From Lachnospiraceae bacterium (lineage in GTDB: Bacteria > Bacillota > Clostridia > Lachnospirales > Lachnospiraceae): 46,905 nucleotides of DNA. The position numbers and the translations under genes are program-made. The stretch spans positions 1 through 46,905 of the forward strand of contig JAETQH010000033.1 of NCBI GenBank assembly GCA_021770785.1. The letters are read 5' to 3'. Below are positions 27,023 through 35,121 of the stretch, in pieces (within the stretch, counting starts at the first letter, position 1; each line of letters opens with the position of its first letter). The notes beneath the pieces were generated by a model. That model was not told the DNA's origin and did not search any database. It was given only the letters and a program-made list of their open reading frames with translations.

Positions 27023-27808
27023 TTACTTTTGAAACACAAATATGTACTCATGTGCCAGCAAAAGGAAATTATTATTCTGTTTTTTCCAATAATCTGTGGA
27101 ATGGCAATTATGTTGCTCTTTAATAATAATCTCTTTATTTGTAAATCCTGCCTGTAAAAAGCATTCCATCATACGAAAACCTAACGGAATCACTTTCCCA
27201 TATTTTCTCACATCCCCTATCATCACAGCACACATTTTCCCCTTTTTCAATACACGAAAAGCTTCCTCAACTACCTTTCTCATTTCTACCAAAAACTCTT
27301 CTACACCAAGCAAAGAAATATCCCCTTCTATCCCTTTACTATATTGGATGATATTAGCATATGGCGGATGCGTACAGATAAAGTCAATATGACTATCTTT
27401 AATAAAATACAAATCTGTAGCATTACCATTTCGCGTAAATATTTTTGAATTTGTTTCACATTGGAATTGTAAATTTGTTTCAGAGATTGAAACGGATTGC
27501 GGATTGATATCAACACCTACCGCATTACGATTGAGCAGTTTCGCCTCCACTAAGGTTGTTCCACTCCCCATAAATTGATCTAAAACCCAATCACCGGGAT
27601 TAGAATAACGAAATATCAAATTTCTTGGCACGTATGGTGACCAATTCCCCGGATACTTTCCAGAATGCGTTGCCCAACTGCCTCTGTCCGGAAACGACCA
27701 GACTGTTGTTGGTTCAAGCTTAAAATTATTCGGTTGTAAACTTATAAGACATTCCCCCTTCTTTTTATCGTCTACATTATTGTAACTCGTATCTTTGTAA
27801 AAATCCAT
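27023..27808 (-). CDS. Type II DNA methyltransferase (amino class)
   Basis: DNA modification methylase of 261 residues. Order: TTVWSFPDRGSWATHSGKY, then PGNWSPYVPRNLIFRYS (residues 34-70), SAM-binding motif VLDQFMGSGTTLVEAKLLNR (about 75-95) and catalytic motif CTHPPYANIIQYS (about 145). THPPY variants occur in N4-cytosine and N6-adenine enzymes, so neither the target base nor the site is known. It is divergent from a small XRE protein gene followed by the 177-residue unknown, the usual layout of a control-protein restriction system. An operator dyad sits 12 bases before its ATG, where bound protein would hinder expression. Confidence 0.88.
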   Translation of the reverse strand: MDFYKDTSYNNVDDKKKGECLISLQPNNFKLEPTTVWSFPDRGSWATHSGKYPGNWSPYVPRNLIFRYSNPGDWVLDQFMGSGTTLVEAKLLNRNAVGVDINPQSVSISETNLQFQCETNSKIFTRNGNATDLYFIKDSHIDFICTHPPYANIIQYSKGIEGDISLLGVEEFLVEMRKVVEEAFRVLKKGKMCAVMIGDVRKYGKVIPLGFRMMECFLQAGFTNKEIIIKEQHNCHSTDYWKKQNNNFLLLAHEYIFVFQK

Positions 27809-27817
27809 ACCAATATT

Positions 27818-27881
27818 CTTTCACAATAAGTGAATTTATATAAACCTAATCTCATGAGATAATATTCACAAATAGTGAAAG
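27818..27881. promoter_or_regulatory. Paired operators and promoter of the control-protein operon
   Basis: Two dyads, TTCACAATAAGTGAA (27820-27834) and TTCACAAATAGTGAA (27865-27879), flank a promoter TTTATA, 17 bases, GATAAT (27835-27863, plus strand). The first abuts the -35, suiting activation. The second lies between the -10 and the ribosome binding site, suiting repression at high protein level. The first dyad is also just upstream of the divergent methyltransferase start. Confidence 0.65.
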
Positions 27882-27891
27882 AGGTATTTGT

Positions 27892-28128
27892 ATGCATTTC
27901 AAGAATGATACTGACCTATATCGTGTTATTGGTACAAATATAAAGTATTACAGAGAACACGCTAAATTAACACAGGCACAACTTGCAGAACTGACTAAAA
28001 TCAGCATCAGCTATCTTTCCAAAATCGAAGCTACTGGATGCAATAAAAGTTTGTCTATATCTGTACTAAATCAGATTGCAAATGTACTTGATGTTGAGAT
28101 TAGCGAATTTTTTAAGGAGGTAGAATAA
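27892..28128 (+). CDS. XRE-family control (C) protein
   Basis: Small DNA-binding protein of 78 residues made almost entirely of one helix-turn-helix domain: IGTNIKYYREHAKLTQAQLA (about 13-32), then ELTKISISYLSKIEATG, and a short helical tail ISEFFKEVE. Length, fold and position between a divergent methyltransferase and a downstream gene fit the C proteins that time restriction-enzyme expression. ATG 27892 follows AAAGAGG. It almost overlaps the next gene (one base between stop and start), so the two are translated together. The likely operators are the TTCAC-N5-GTGAA dyads around its promoter. Confidence 0.85.
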   Translation: MHFKNDTDLYRVIGTNIKYYREHAKLTQAQLAELTKISISYLSKIEATGCNKSLSISVLNQIANVLDVEISEFFKEVE

Positions 28129-28129
28129 T

Positions 28130-28663
28130 ATGCCACGTTATGAACTGGATTTGCACATTGATAATATTGGCTCTCGCAACGATATTCGCATAAAAGTTGT
28201 AAACGAACTTGCAAAAGAAGCACCCGGTGAAGGTAAAAATGAACTTGCTTCAAAATATACCTATTATGTTGAAACATTAAATGATAATCGCCGAATCTAT
28301 CTTCGGCGTCCAGCATTTTTACATAACGGTTTCGATTTTGTTGTTTGTGTTGAAGGTATTAATTTTAACCCTTCCGGTCGTCGCCGTGACTATCCTACTC
28401 ATGATGATATTCTAAATGACTTAAAAGAAAAGTATCATGAAGATCCTGAAAAATATAAATATTTATTTGTAGCTTTACGTACAGTCTATGATTGTGCACA
28501 TGTAGATCTTGAGTCACTTAATTCATTACACTTCGAATCCGGCTTTCCATGTGACCTCTTGATAAAAACCTTAAAATGGTTATTTATCGAACAGGATATC
28601 AGATATTGGAATTATTCTGGTCGGGATATGCTTTGGAAAGGTATTTGTAGTATAAATCATTAA
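28130..28663 (+). CDS. Unrecognised protein, candidate restriction endonuclease
   Basis: Protein of 177 residues that I do not recognise. It begins MPRYELDLHIDNIGSRNDIRIKVVNE and is rich in charged and aromatic residues, with no signal peptide or membrane segment. RRPAFLHNGFDFVVCVEGINF at about 60-80, a Lys/Asp-rich stretch (DDILNDLKEKYHEDPEKYKY) and a C-terminal DIRYWNYSGRDMLWKGI stand out. FDFVVCVE could supply acidic metal ligands, but no clear PD-(D/E)xK or HNH motif is visible. It is co-transcribed with the control protein, one base downstream, exactly where the endonuclease of such systems lies. That position is the only basis for the call. Confidence 0.45.
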   Translation: MPRYELDLHIDNIGSRNDIRIKVVNELAKEAPGEGKNELASKYTYYVETLNDNRRIYLRRPAFLHNGFDFVVCVEGINFNPSGRRRDYPTHDDILNDLKEKYHEDPEKYKYLFVALRTVYDCAHVDLESLNSLHFESGFPCDLLIKTLKWLFIEQDIRYWNYSGRDMLWKGICSINH

Positions 28664-29008
28664 TCTTAACAAAAAACAAGGTCTTACCGTTCTACAAAGT
28701 TTGATTTGAAGATAATCCCGAATCCGAGTATCTTATCACAAGATTTAAACGTAAAAAGGACATTCCCCAATATTTCTACTGAAAAATCTCCTATATATAT
28801 CAATATTTTTGTTGCATATCTGTTGCATTTGATATAAAATCCAGCGCATCTAACAACATCCCACAACCTCTTGTAACCCTTGTAAAATGGGCTTTTCTTA
28901 ATATTCTCGTTTCTGAAAAATTATCGTTTTGAGAACTTCAAACCGTATAAAATAAGGCTTTACAGACTATTTTTGTGTTACAAGTGTATTGCAAAAAAAC
29001 ATTTTTGC
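28664..29008. other. AT-rich gap without a supported gene
   Basis: About 345 bases between the 177-residue gene and the sigma-factor remnant. I find no convincing reading frame, hairpin with T-run or promoter. It may be residue of an older mobile element. Confidence 0.5.
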
Positions 29009-29948
29009 CTATTTTTGAACACTTACAGATACTTTCTTTTTTTGCCCAAGCATAATTTCTACCTGTCTTTTATGTTTTTCATATTCTGCCTGTAATTCTC
29101 CCCTGCGTAAAGCGATATACTCAACCGTAGAAGTAAACCCATGCTCATTGAATTTATTCATACTGTTTCTGTATGCCCCGGCTTCCACAATATCAAATTT
29201 TTCTAATAATTCACGCTTTGCCTTGCCTATCCGTAACCGCCGCAATCCTTTTTCTTTTGTCTGTCTTACTCGCTCTATGGTTACGCCCTGTTCTCTGGCT
29301 ACTGCTGCCATTGTCCGATTATTTATGAATACCTCTTTTATTATGCTGTTCTCTCTATCACTTGTAAAGCGTCCAACAATGCCCCATAATTGGCTTTTAG
29401 AGTGTTCGGCATATATTTTATCTATCGTTTCATCTTCAAGGCTAAAATCGGCTTGTATGATATGTGTCAAACTGTTATCATCTGCTAAAGGGGTGTCTAA
29501 ACTGGCTATCCCTTGCATCTGTATTTTCAATTCTGGCAGCAGTCCTACAGGTACACACATTTTATCAGCTATTTCATTGTCTGTCGGGGCTATGCCTAAT
29601 TCCTGCTCCAACTTCCTGTACAGTTTTCTTGTAACGTGCTATTTTCTGCCTTGTGTGGCTCGGTATCCGCACCGTAAAGCCGCATTTCTCAAGATACCGC
29701 TGTACTGACTGCTTTATCCAGTATTCCGCATAGGTCATAAACCGCACATTTGCAGACGTTTCATAATACTGTACCGCTTCCAATAGTCCGAAGTAGGCTT
29801 CCTGTAATAAATCCTCCATAGGCTCATAGGCTGCATATGGCTTTATAAATTTCTTAATCAATGATAGATTGCTTTCATACAACAACTGCATATAATCCGT
29901 TACAGAATAACCGTTCCTAATTTCAGAAACAATTTGCTCATTCGTCAT
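29009..29948 (-). pseudogene. Sigma-70 family factor split by a frameshift
   Basis: Two overlapping frames together make one sigma factor. The 5' part (29574-29948) carries region 2: LQEAYFGLLEAVQYYETSA, then MTYAEYWIKQSVQRYLEKCG. The 3' part (29009-29611) carries regions 3-4, with QELGIAPTDNEIADKM and a C-terminal helix-turn-helix (RTMAAVAREQGVTIERVRQTKEKGLRRL). Removing one A from the AAAA run at 29624-29627 joins them as RYKKLYRKLEQELG. Sigma-like proteins of this size are common on clostridial integrative elements. It may be a decayed gene, a sequencing error or a phase-variable switch. Confidence 0.8.
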
Positions 29949-30232
29949 TGCAATGCACCTACCCCTTTGCTATAATTTGAGTAGATGCAGGATATAAAGA
30001 GAAGTCAGCCCACAAAAATAACAACTTCTCTTTTATTTTATCACAAAACCGCCTTTTTGCATATTTTAAAAATATTTCAGAATGGCAGTAGGACTAAGCC
30101 TTTTTGAAAATGCCCGGCAGAAAAAGGCACTAACTACCCCTATGTGGCGTTTCCCTATAAAACCCCCACGGCATCATATTTAGAACAAAAACAAAAGGCA
30201 GCAGTCCATTATAAACCCTGCCTAAACAATTC

Positions 30233-30908
30233 TTATTCTGCTTTCAATTCTCTCTTATATTTATAGAATGTATTTCTTGCAAGCCCTATCAGCTTCATGC
30301 AATCCGCATCTGACAATGCACCATTAAAACTTGCTATGCTTCTGTATCTGCTTCTTTGCTTCAATAGATTTCTTTGTTGTCAGCTTTGCCCCCTGCTTCT
30401 GCCCGATCTGCTTACCGTTCAATCTTGCTGTTTCAATTCCCTCTTTCGTTCTCTGGTGCAAATCCTGTACTTCTTTCTCCGACTGTTCAAAAGCAAGCCT
30501 TATCTGTTCCTTTGCAAGCGACATAAGGTACTTATTCACACCCTCTAAGATAAAGTCAACATTTGTTCCGGTCATTGATATATTGCTTTCTAATGCTTTC
30601 TTATATGTGCTTGTGTTGATATGCGGTTCTTTCAGAACGACAAGCGCTATACCCTTATTATATAATTCTTCCTACAGACAAAAGCCCTCGTCTGCATTCC
30701 TGCTCATTCGTGATACACTATCAAAGATAATAGTATCTCCTGCTTTGGCTTTTTTATACAGCTTATTCCATTCTGGTCTGTCCTGCTTTGTTCCAGTATA
30801 TACTTCTTGTATCATCACAGCCTTATCATAACTGCCCTTAATATTTCTAATCTGCCTGTCAATACTTTGCTGTTTTGTACTTATCCGGCAATATCCATAC
30901 ATACACAT
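30233..30908 (-). pseudogene. Broken small serine recombinase (resolvase family)
   Basis: The 5' part (MCMYGYCRISTKQQSIDRQI, with catalytic Ser in CRIST-like context, and FDSVSRMSRNADEGF) runs into an in-frame TAG at about 30672. Beyond it the same frame continues EELYNKGIALVVLKEPHINT to DFILEGVNKYLMSLAKEQIRLAFEQ. Near 30332 the frame shifts, and the C-terminal helix-turn-helix (FNGALSDADCMKLIGLARNT) is read in another frame to the stop at 30233. Intact relatives are about 220 residues. Two independent lesions make it non-functional; it marks an old mobile element. Confidence 0.85.
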
Positions 30909-31591
30909 AAGCAACGCCCTCTCTTTAAGTATCACTTCTATCGTTCGTCTGTTTTGATACTGTTATGCACCTCTTATTATTGTTGTTGTCAATAACTTTT
31001 GATACTATTTTTATATACATTACATACTAGGATTTCTTTTTGTTCTGTACGTTCATTGTTGCCCTTATCAATCTGCTTTATCAGATTTTTAAGGACAAAA
31101 GAAAGTAGCCGCCAACTATTCCCAGTAGCTGACGGCTGAACATTGTAAAAATGTTTTAGTTTGCTATTGTAAGGGGGAGCCGCTTCTCTAGCTTTCCCTT
31201 TTCTATATATCGCATAATCCCCAGATAAATTCAAGAATAAATTCCGTTAATGCAAACCGTTAGGAAAGTAATAGTTACTTTTCACGGGGTGGGGAAATGC
31301 ATAACTGTTGATTGTTAAAAATGCTGAAATTAAAAAAAGATTTATCAACACCAAACAGGCTGTTTTTTGAAAAAATGTAGATATCCATTTGCTTTTTATT
31401 ACGGTCTGTTTTTTCTATTCCCGGTTCCGGCTTAAAATGAGCATATTTTCTCAGTCATGGGCCGGCAGGATCTTTTTACCGCCCAAAAACACAAGATTTT
31501 TATGCCCTCGTTTGTATGCTACTTGTGTACTATGTGTGTGCTACGCTTCAAAATTCAGCACTTTTTACCACAATTTCAGAAAACTTTAGAT
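30909..31591. other. Gap of about 680 bases without a supported gene
   Basis: AT-rich sequence upstream of the recombinase remnant. One 81-codon frame on the minus strand (30989-31234) would start at TTG without a ribosome binding site and shows no domain. I see no other feature; probably element debris. Confidence 0.45.
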
Positions 31592-31629
31592 TAAAGAAAA
31601 CCCTTGAAAATACTAGGCTTTCAAGGGTT
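31592..31629 (-). terminator. Terminator of the DUF4160-DUF2442 operon
   Basis: AACCCTTGAAA and TTTCAAGGGTT form an 11-pair stem around nine bases. The minus-strand exit is TTTTCTTTAA. It lies just after the DUF2442 stop. Confidence 0.85.
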
Positions 31630-31636
31630 CTGTTGA

Positions 31637-31915
31637 TTATGCTATCTTTTCTTCTACCGCAGGCAATTCATATAGCATATCCGGGTCAATATCCAAACAT
31701 GTTGTGTTGTCCCTGTTTCTATTAATATCCCATGCAAGAGTATCATTTAGCACTGTACAGGTATCTAAAAAAACTTGAATATTTTTCAACGGACGAAATA
31801 CTTCTTTTTCGATTATTTTTGTCGTATCATAACATACGATTTTCCCATCTTCAAAATACACATAGACAGAATAATTTCTCATAGGTATCACTTGTACTAC
31901 TTTGGGATACATCAT
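31637..31915 (-). CDS. DUF2442 family protein
   Basis: Small protein of 92 residues: MYPKVVQVIPMRNYSVYVYFEDGKIVCYD, then a middle containing VFRPLKN and the DTLAWDINRNRDNTTCLDID block characteristic of DUF2442. The last residues (LYELPAVEEKIA) are acidic. It is cytoplasmic with no known activity. It follows a DUF4160 gene by eight bases; the two families are frequently paired and have been proposed as toxin-antitoxin-like modules. Which partner would be toxic is not clear from the sequence. Confidence 0.85.
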   Translation of the reverse strand: MMYPKVVQVIPMRNYSVYVYFEDGKIVCYDTTKIIEKEVFRPLKNIQVFLDTCTVLNDTLAWDINRNRDNTTCLDIDPDMLYELPAVEEKIA

Positions 31916-31923
31916 ATCACCTC

Positions 31924-32184
31924 CTAAATCAAAGGATTAATTCTGTTCATCGGCTTTCCATCTTTAGAAAGTTCCCAATTCTGCATTAATTCATCCTGAT
32001 GCAATACACACCATGCTAAAATCAATTTTAATTGTCTGGAGGGCAACGCACCTTTGATGACTCTGGCCTTGTCAATTTCAATTAGAGCTATATTTCCATT
32101 ATACTCTGCATGAAAATATGGTGGATTATGGTCGTCGTAATACATCGTTACTCTAATTCCATAAAACAGTGATATTTCTGGCAT
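31924..32184 (-). CDS. DUF4160 family protein
   Basis: Protein of 86 residues: MPEISLFYGIRVTMYYDDHNPPYFHAEYNG, with the strongly conserved DHNPPHFHA-type core (here DHNPPYFHAEY) of DUF4160. The C-terminal half, LPSRQLKLILAWCVLHQDELMQNW, resembles the helical part of the family. ATG 32184 follows GAGGAGG. First gene of the DUF4160-DUF2442 pair, with its own promoter. It lies directly beyond the terminator that follows the rpsI fragment, so the pair is on the chromosomal side of the attachment site. Confidence 0.85.
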   Translation of the reverse strand: MPEISLFYGIRVTMYYDDHNPPYFHAEYNGNIALIEIDKARVIKGALPSRQLKLILAWCVLHQDELMQNWELSKDGKPMNRINPLI

Positions 32185-32233
32185 CGCATATTCCTCCTCA
32201 TTTTTTATCTGTTTTTAACAATATATCCTTGAC

Positions 32234-32262
32234 ATTATAAGCATACCACAATTTTTACTCAA
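32234..32262 (-). promoter_or_regulatory. Promoter of the DUF4160-DUF2442 pair
   Basis: On the minus strand TTGAGT, 17 bases and TATAAT, starting within the T-run of the terminator just upstream and ending 50 bases before the DUF4160 ATG. Confidence 0.6.
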
Positions 32263-32293
32263 AAAAAACCCACAAACCAAAGGTTTGTGGGTT
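32261..32293 (-). terminator. Terminator following the rpsI fragment
   Basis: AACCCACAAACC and GGTTTGTGGGTT form a perfect 12-pair stem with a three-base loop and eight T on the minus strand. Its position 22 bases past the rpsI stop suggests it is the original rpsI terminator. Confidence 0.92.
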
Positions 32294-32315
32294 CCGATAT
32301 AAAATATACTTTTTC

Positions 32316-32363
32316 CTATCTCTTGGAGAACTGCGGAGCACGACGTGCAGCTTTGAGACCGTA
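32316..32363 (-). other. rpsI: 3' fragment of rpsI, probable attachment site of an integrative element
   Basis: The minus strand reads YGLKAARRAPQFSKR followed by TAG, the C-terminus of ribosomal protein S9. Immediately upstream the frame is closed by a TAG, so only the last 15 codons and stop are present. The fragment sits between the 3' side of a tyrosine integrase gene and an rpsI-type terminator. This is what remains at the distal end when an element integrates into the 3' end of rpsI and supplies a substitute gene end at its other border. The intact gene should be right of this window. Confidence 0.85.
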
Positions 32364-32463
32364 CTAAAATTCTCTTAGTGCCGTTTTTCCTTGATTTTAC
32401 GGGCTTTCCCTGCTTTTCATTGTTCAGTTATCCTATGTGGGAACCACGAAAAATAGCAATTTT

Positions 32464-33675
32464 TCAATCATCCAAGACTTGATGAAAAGCGCCGTTTACC
32501 ACACCAAACAGTTCCTCTGGCTTATTATACTTCACCTTAGCGTAGATGTCCATAGTTGTTTTGCTGTTTTCATGTCCTGCAAGGTACTGGACAGTCTTGG
32601 GGTCAACCCCGGAATACAACAAGTTAGTGATGTAGGTGTGACGCAGCAAATGCGGCGTCACATGGAAATCCAGTGTATACTGAATCTTGGGATTATTTTT
32701 CTGCGTCATCCCCAGTGCCGGTGTGACGGTGTACTTGATACTCTGCCCATTTACATATTTATAATAGTTGCGCGTTTGGGTAGAGCGGACCACCACATAC
32801 TGCCATACCCTTTGAAATTGCGAGGCGGATAACGGCTCCCCATTGCTGTCAGAAACCACATATTCTGATACAGAGGTTTTCTTGACTTCCCGCAAGCAAT
32901 TCACCAGGCACTTAGGAATCGGGATGTCCCTTCGAGCTGCTTTCGTTTTTAAGGTTGTGGAAATTACCGGTCTGTTATGTTCTGTGCGCCATGCTCGCCT
33001 TACCGAGATGTAGGGGGTAGACTCATCCAGGAATACACAGTCCCATTGCAATGCGAGGATTTCTTCCCGACGCAGACCAGAATACAATCCAAGCATAATA
33101 AACAAGTGGGGAGGAAGTCCTTTGACCGTATCCAGAAGCACCTCTACCTGCTGATCTGTCAATGCCTCCTTCTTTTTTGCGGCCTTGCCACCTTTTCCTG
33201 ATATTCCCACACAAGGATTGTATTTAAGTATTTGGCTACGCTCTGCCGAATAAAAAACGCATTTGAGAAGCATATTCACCGTACTGTATAATCCCTCTGA
33301 TTTTTTCGACAGCGGCACAAGTGCCAGCCGAATATCGTCCGCTGTCACTTCCTCCATATACATCTCCCCCAGGGGCTTGATGATATAGTTCTTCATATCA
33401 GCGGTATAGCCTTTCAATGTAGCAGCGGACACTTTGGCAGACTGCATGAGCAACCACTTCTCGCAATACTCGGCCACTGTTGGATGCTGCCGATGAAAAA
33501 TAATCTCCTCCACCTGCCGCCGCGCTTCTAATTGCTTCTCATATAGTTCTTCGCAAGTGGTAGCATACAAACTCACCTGCTTGCCATCTGCATCCATAAT
33601 CCGAGTTCTGTAATATTGGATTCCTTTTAACATGATGGTTCCGTACTTTGGAATCTCCGTTTTCTTTTTAGCCAT
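32464..33675 (-). CDS. Tyrosine recombinase / integrase (proximal to att)
   Basis: Phage-type site-specific integrase of 403 residues. It has an AP2-like arm-binding N-terminus (YGTIMLKGIQYYRTRIMDADGK), a core-binding SAM-like domain from about 65 (TVAEYCEKWLLMQSAKVSAATLKGY) and a catalytic domain from about 170. Catalytic residues are visible: Arg in YSGLRREEIL, HLLRHT, the GH of LAGHENSKTT and Tyr in MDIYAKV. ATG 33675 follows GGAAGG. The gene end lies 100 bases from the rpsI fragment, so this integrase is the best candidate for recognising that site. A homologous second integrase lies directly upstream. Confidence 0.93.
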   Translation of the reverse strand: MAKKKTEIPKYGTIMLKGIQYYRTRIMDADGKQVSLYATTCEELYEKQLEARRQVEEIIFHRQHPTVAEYCEKWLLMQSAKVSAATLKGYTADMKNYIIKPLGEMYMEEVTADDIRLALVPLSKKSEGLYSTVNMLLKCVFYSAERSQILKYNPCVGISGKGGKAAKKKEALTDQQVEVLLDTVKGLPPHLFIMLGLYSGLRREEILALQWDCVFLDESTPYISVRRAWRTEHNRPVISTTLKTKAARRDIPIPKCLVNCLREVKKTSVSEYVVSDSNGEPLSASQFQRVWQYVVVRSTQTRNYYKYVNGQSIKYTVTPALGMTQKNNPKIQYTLDFHVTPHLLRHTYITNLLYSGVDPKTVQYLAGHENSKTTMDIYAKVKYNKPEELFGVVNGAFHQVLDD

Positions 33676-33772
33676 TTTGGACCTTCCTTTCTTGAAATGT
33701 GCGGCCTATGTACCTACACTTCCTTTTTATCAGAAAGTCCCAATTTAATCAAAGATACGGCCATCGTAAAGC

Positions 33773-33802
33773 AAAGAGCGAGACATCCTTGCCTCGCTCT
33801 TT
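33773..33802. terminator. Terminator between the two integrase genes
   Basis: AAAGAGCGAG and CTCGCTCTTT form a ten-pair stem with a ten-base loop and T-rich ends on both strands. It closes the upstream integrase gene, so the downstream integrase needs its own promoter in the short gap. Confidence 0.8.
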
Positions 33803-33822
33803 CTGTGTTCTCTGTTTTAATC

Positions 33823-35037
33823 TTATACAGCATCCCATTGGGCAAATGCACCGCCCATAGCTCTTACAAGCTGATCTGGCCTGTTGTATTTGACCTTGGC
33901 ATAAATGTCCATAGTGATTTTGCTGCTCTCATGGCCTGCCAGGTATTGAACCGTTTTGGGATCCACCGATGAATGAATCAGATTCGTGATATAAGTATGT
34001 CTCAGCTGGTGCGGCGTCACTTCAAAATCCAAGCTGTAAACTACTCTGCCATTATGGGCCGCTTTTTCTCCGAGAACCGGTGTGACTGTATGCTTTATGC
34101 GCTTTCCATCTTCATACCGGTAATAGGAGCGTTCCTTAACCGTTCTGGTAATAATATACTGCCAAAGCCGTTTGAACTGCGTATAAGACAGTGGTTCACC
34201 ATCTCGATTGGCAACCACATAGTCCGAAGTGGAGGTTGCCTTTGCCGCCTTTAAGCACTCTGCCAAGCAAACAGGGAGGGGGATATTTCTCTCCGCAGCC
34301 TTTGTTTTCAATTCATCCAGGATCACCGGTCTGTTATGCTCTGTGTGCCACGCCCGCCTTACCGTCAGATATGGAGTATCCGTATCCAGATATACAGAAT
34401 CCCATTGCAGTGCAAGAATTTCTTCCCGTCGCAGCCCAGCATACAAGCCGATCATAACAAACACATACGGGGGCAAATCTCGGATAGCGTCTAAAAGGCG
34501 TTCTACCTGTTCGTCTGTCAAAGCCTGTCGATCCTCTTGGGGAACTCCGCCCCCTTTTGTTGTTAAATGAATCGTCGGGTTGTGGTCAATAATCTGGCTT
34601 TCCATTGCTGAACGAAAGATAGACTTATAAAGAATCACCACAGACTTGTAAACCGATACGGATTTCTTGGAAACTGGAACGAGAGCAAGCTGAATATCAT
34701 CCAGGCTAACCTCTCCCATCCGTTTATCTCCCAATTCCGCAATGATATGCCGCCTGACCTTCGAGGTATAATCCGTCAAGGTAGTTGCTCGTACATGAAC
34801 CGACTGCATCAGCAGCCACTTTTCACAATACTCTGCCACCGTGGGCGTTTTCCGATGGAAAGTAGCATTCTCAATCTGCTCCAACGCAATCGTTTCTCTT
34901 TTGTAAAGTTCTTCAGGTGTTTTTGCGTAAAGAGCTATGAGCTTTCCATTCGCATCTTTGATTCTGGTTCTATAATACAGGACACCCTTTTTCATGACGG
35001 TGCCATACTGAGGAATTATTATTTGCCTTTTGGCCAA
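33823..35037 (-). CDS. Second tyrosine recombinase / integrase
   Basis: Integrase of about 404 residues, clearly homologous along its whole length to the neighbouring one (IPQYGTVMKKGVLYYRTRIKDANGK, TVAEYCEKWLLMQS, YAGLRREEILALQWD, HQLRHTYITNL, LAGHESSKITMDIYAKVKYN). All catalytic residues are kept. I start it at TTG 35037 (LAKRQIIIPQYG), which follows AGGAGG by eight bases and aligns with the start of the other integrase; the GTG at 35046 overlaps that ribosome binding site. It lies downstream of an excisionase-like gene, the usual xis-int order. It may come from a duplication or from two stacked elements. Confidence 0.92.
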   Translation of the reverse strand: MAKRQIIIPQYGTVMKKGVLYYRTRIKDANGKLIALYAKTPEELYKRETIALEQIENATFHRKTPTVAEYCEKWLLMQSVHVRATTLTDYTSKVRRHIIAELGDKRMGEVSLDDIQLALVPVSKKSVSVYKSVVILYKSIFRSAMESQIIDHNPTIHLTTKGGGVPQEDRQALTDEQVERLLDAIRDLPPYVFVMIGLYAGLRREEILALQWDSVYLDTDTPYLTVRRAWHTEHNRPVILDELKTKAAERNIPLPVCLAECLKAAKATSTSDYVVANRDGEPLSYTQFKRLWQYIITRTVKERSYYRYEDGKRIKHTVTPVLGEKAAHNGRVVYSLDFEVTPHQLRHTYITNLIHSSVDPKTVQYLAGHESSKITMDIYAKVKYNRPDQLVRAMGGAFAQWDAV

Positions 35038-35121
35038 TTCCGTCACCTCCTATGAATAATCTCCAGCGCTGTACCTTTGTTTTATCAAACATTTTAGGTT
35101 CCAGCAAGGATACGGAATAGC

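Noticed and set aside
27818..27881. Repeated TTCAC/GTGAA dyads as a small CRISPR-like array
   Set aside because: Only two copies here, each a short dyad placed around a promoter; operators explain them better.
30989..31234. 81-codon minus-strand frame in the gap right of the recombinase remnant
   Set aside because: It needs a TTG start without a ribosome binding site and shows no domain or neighbour logic.
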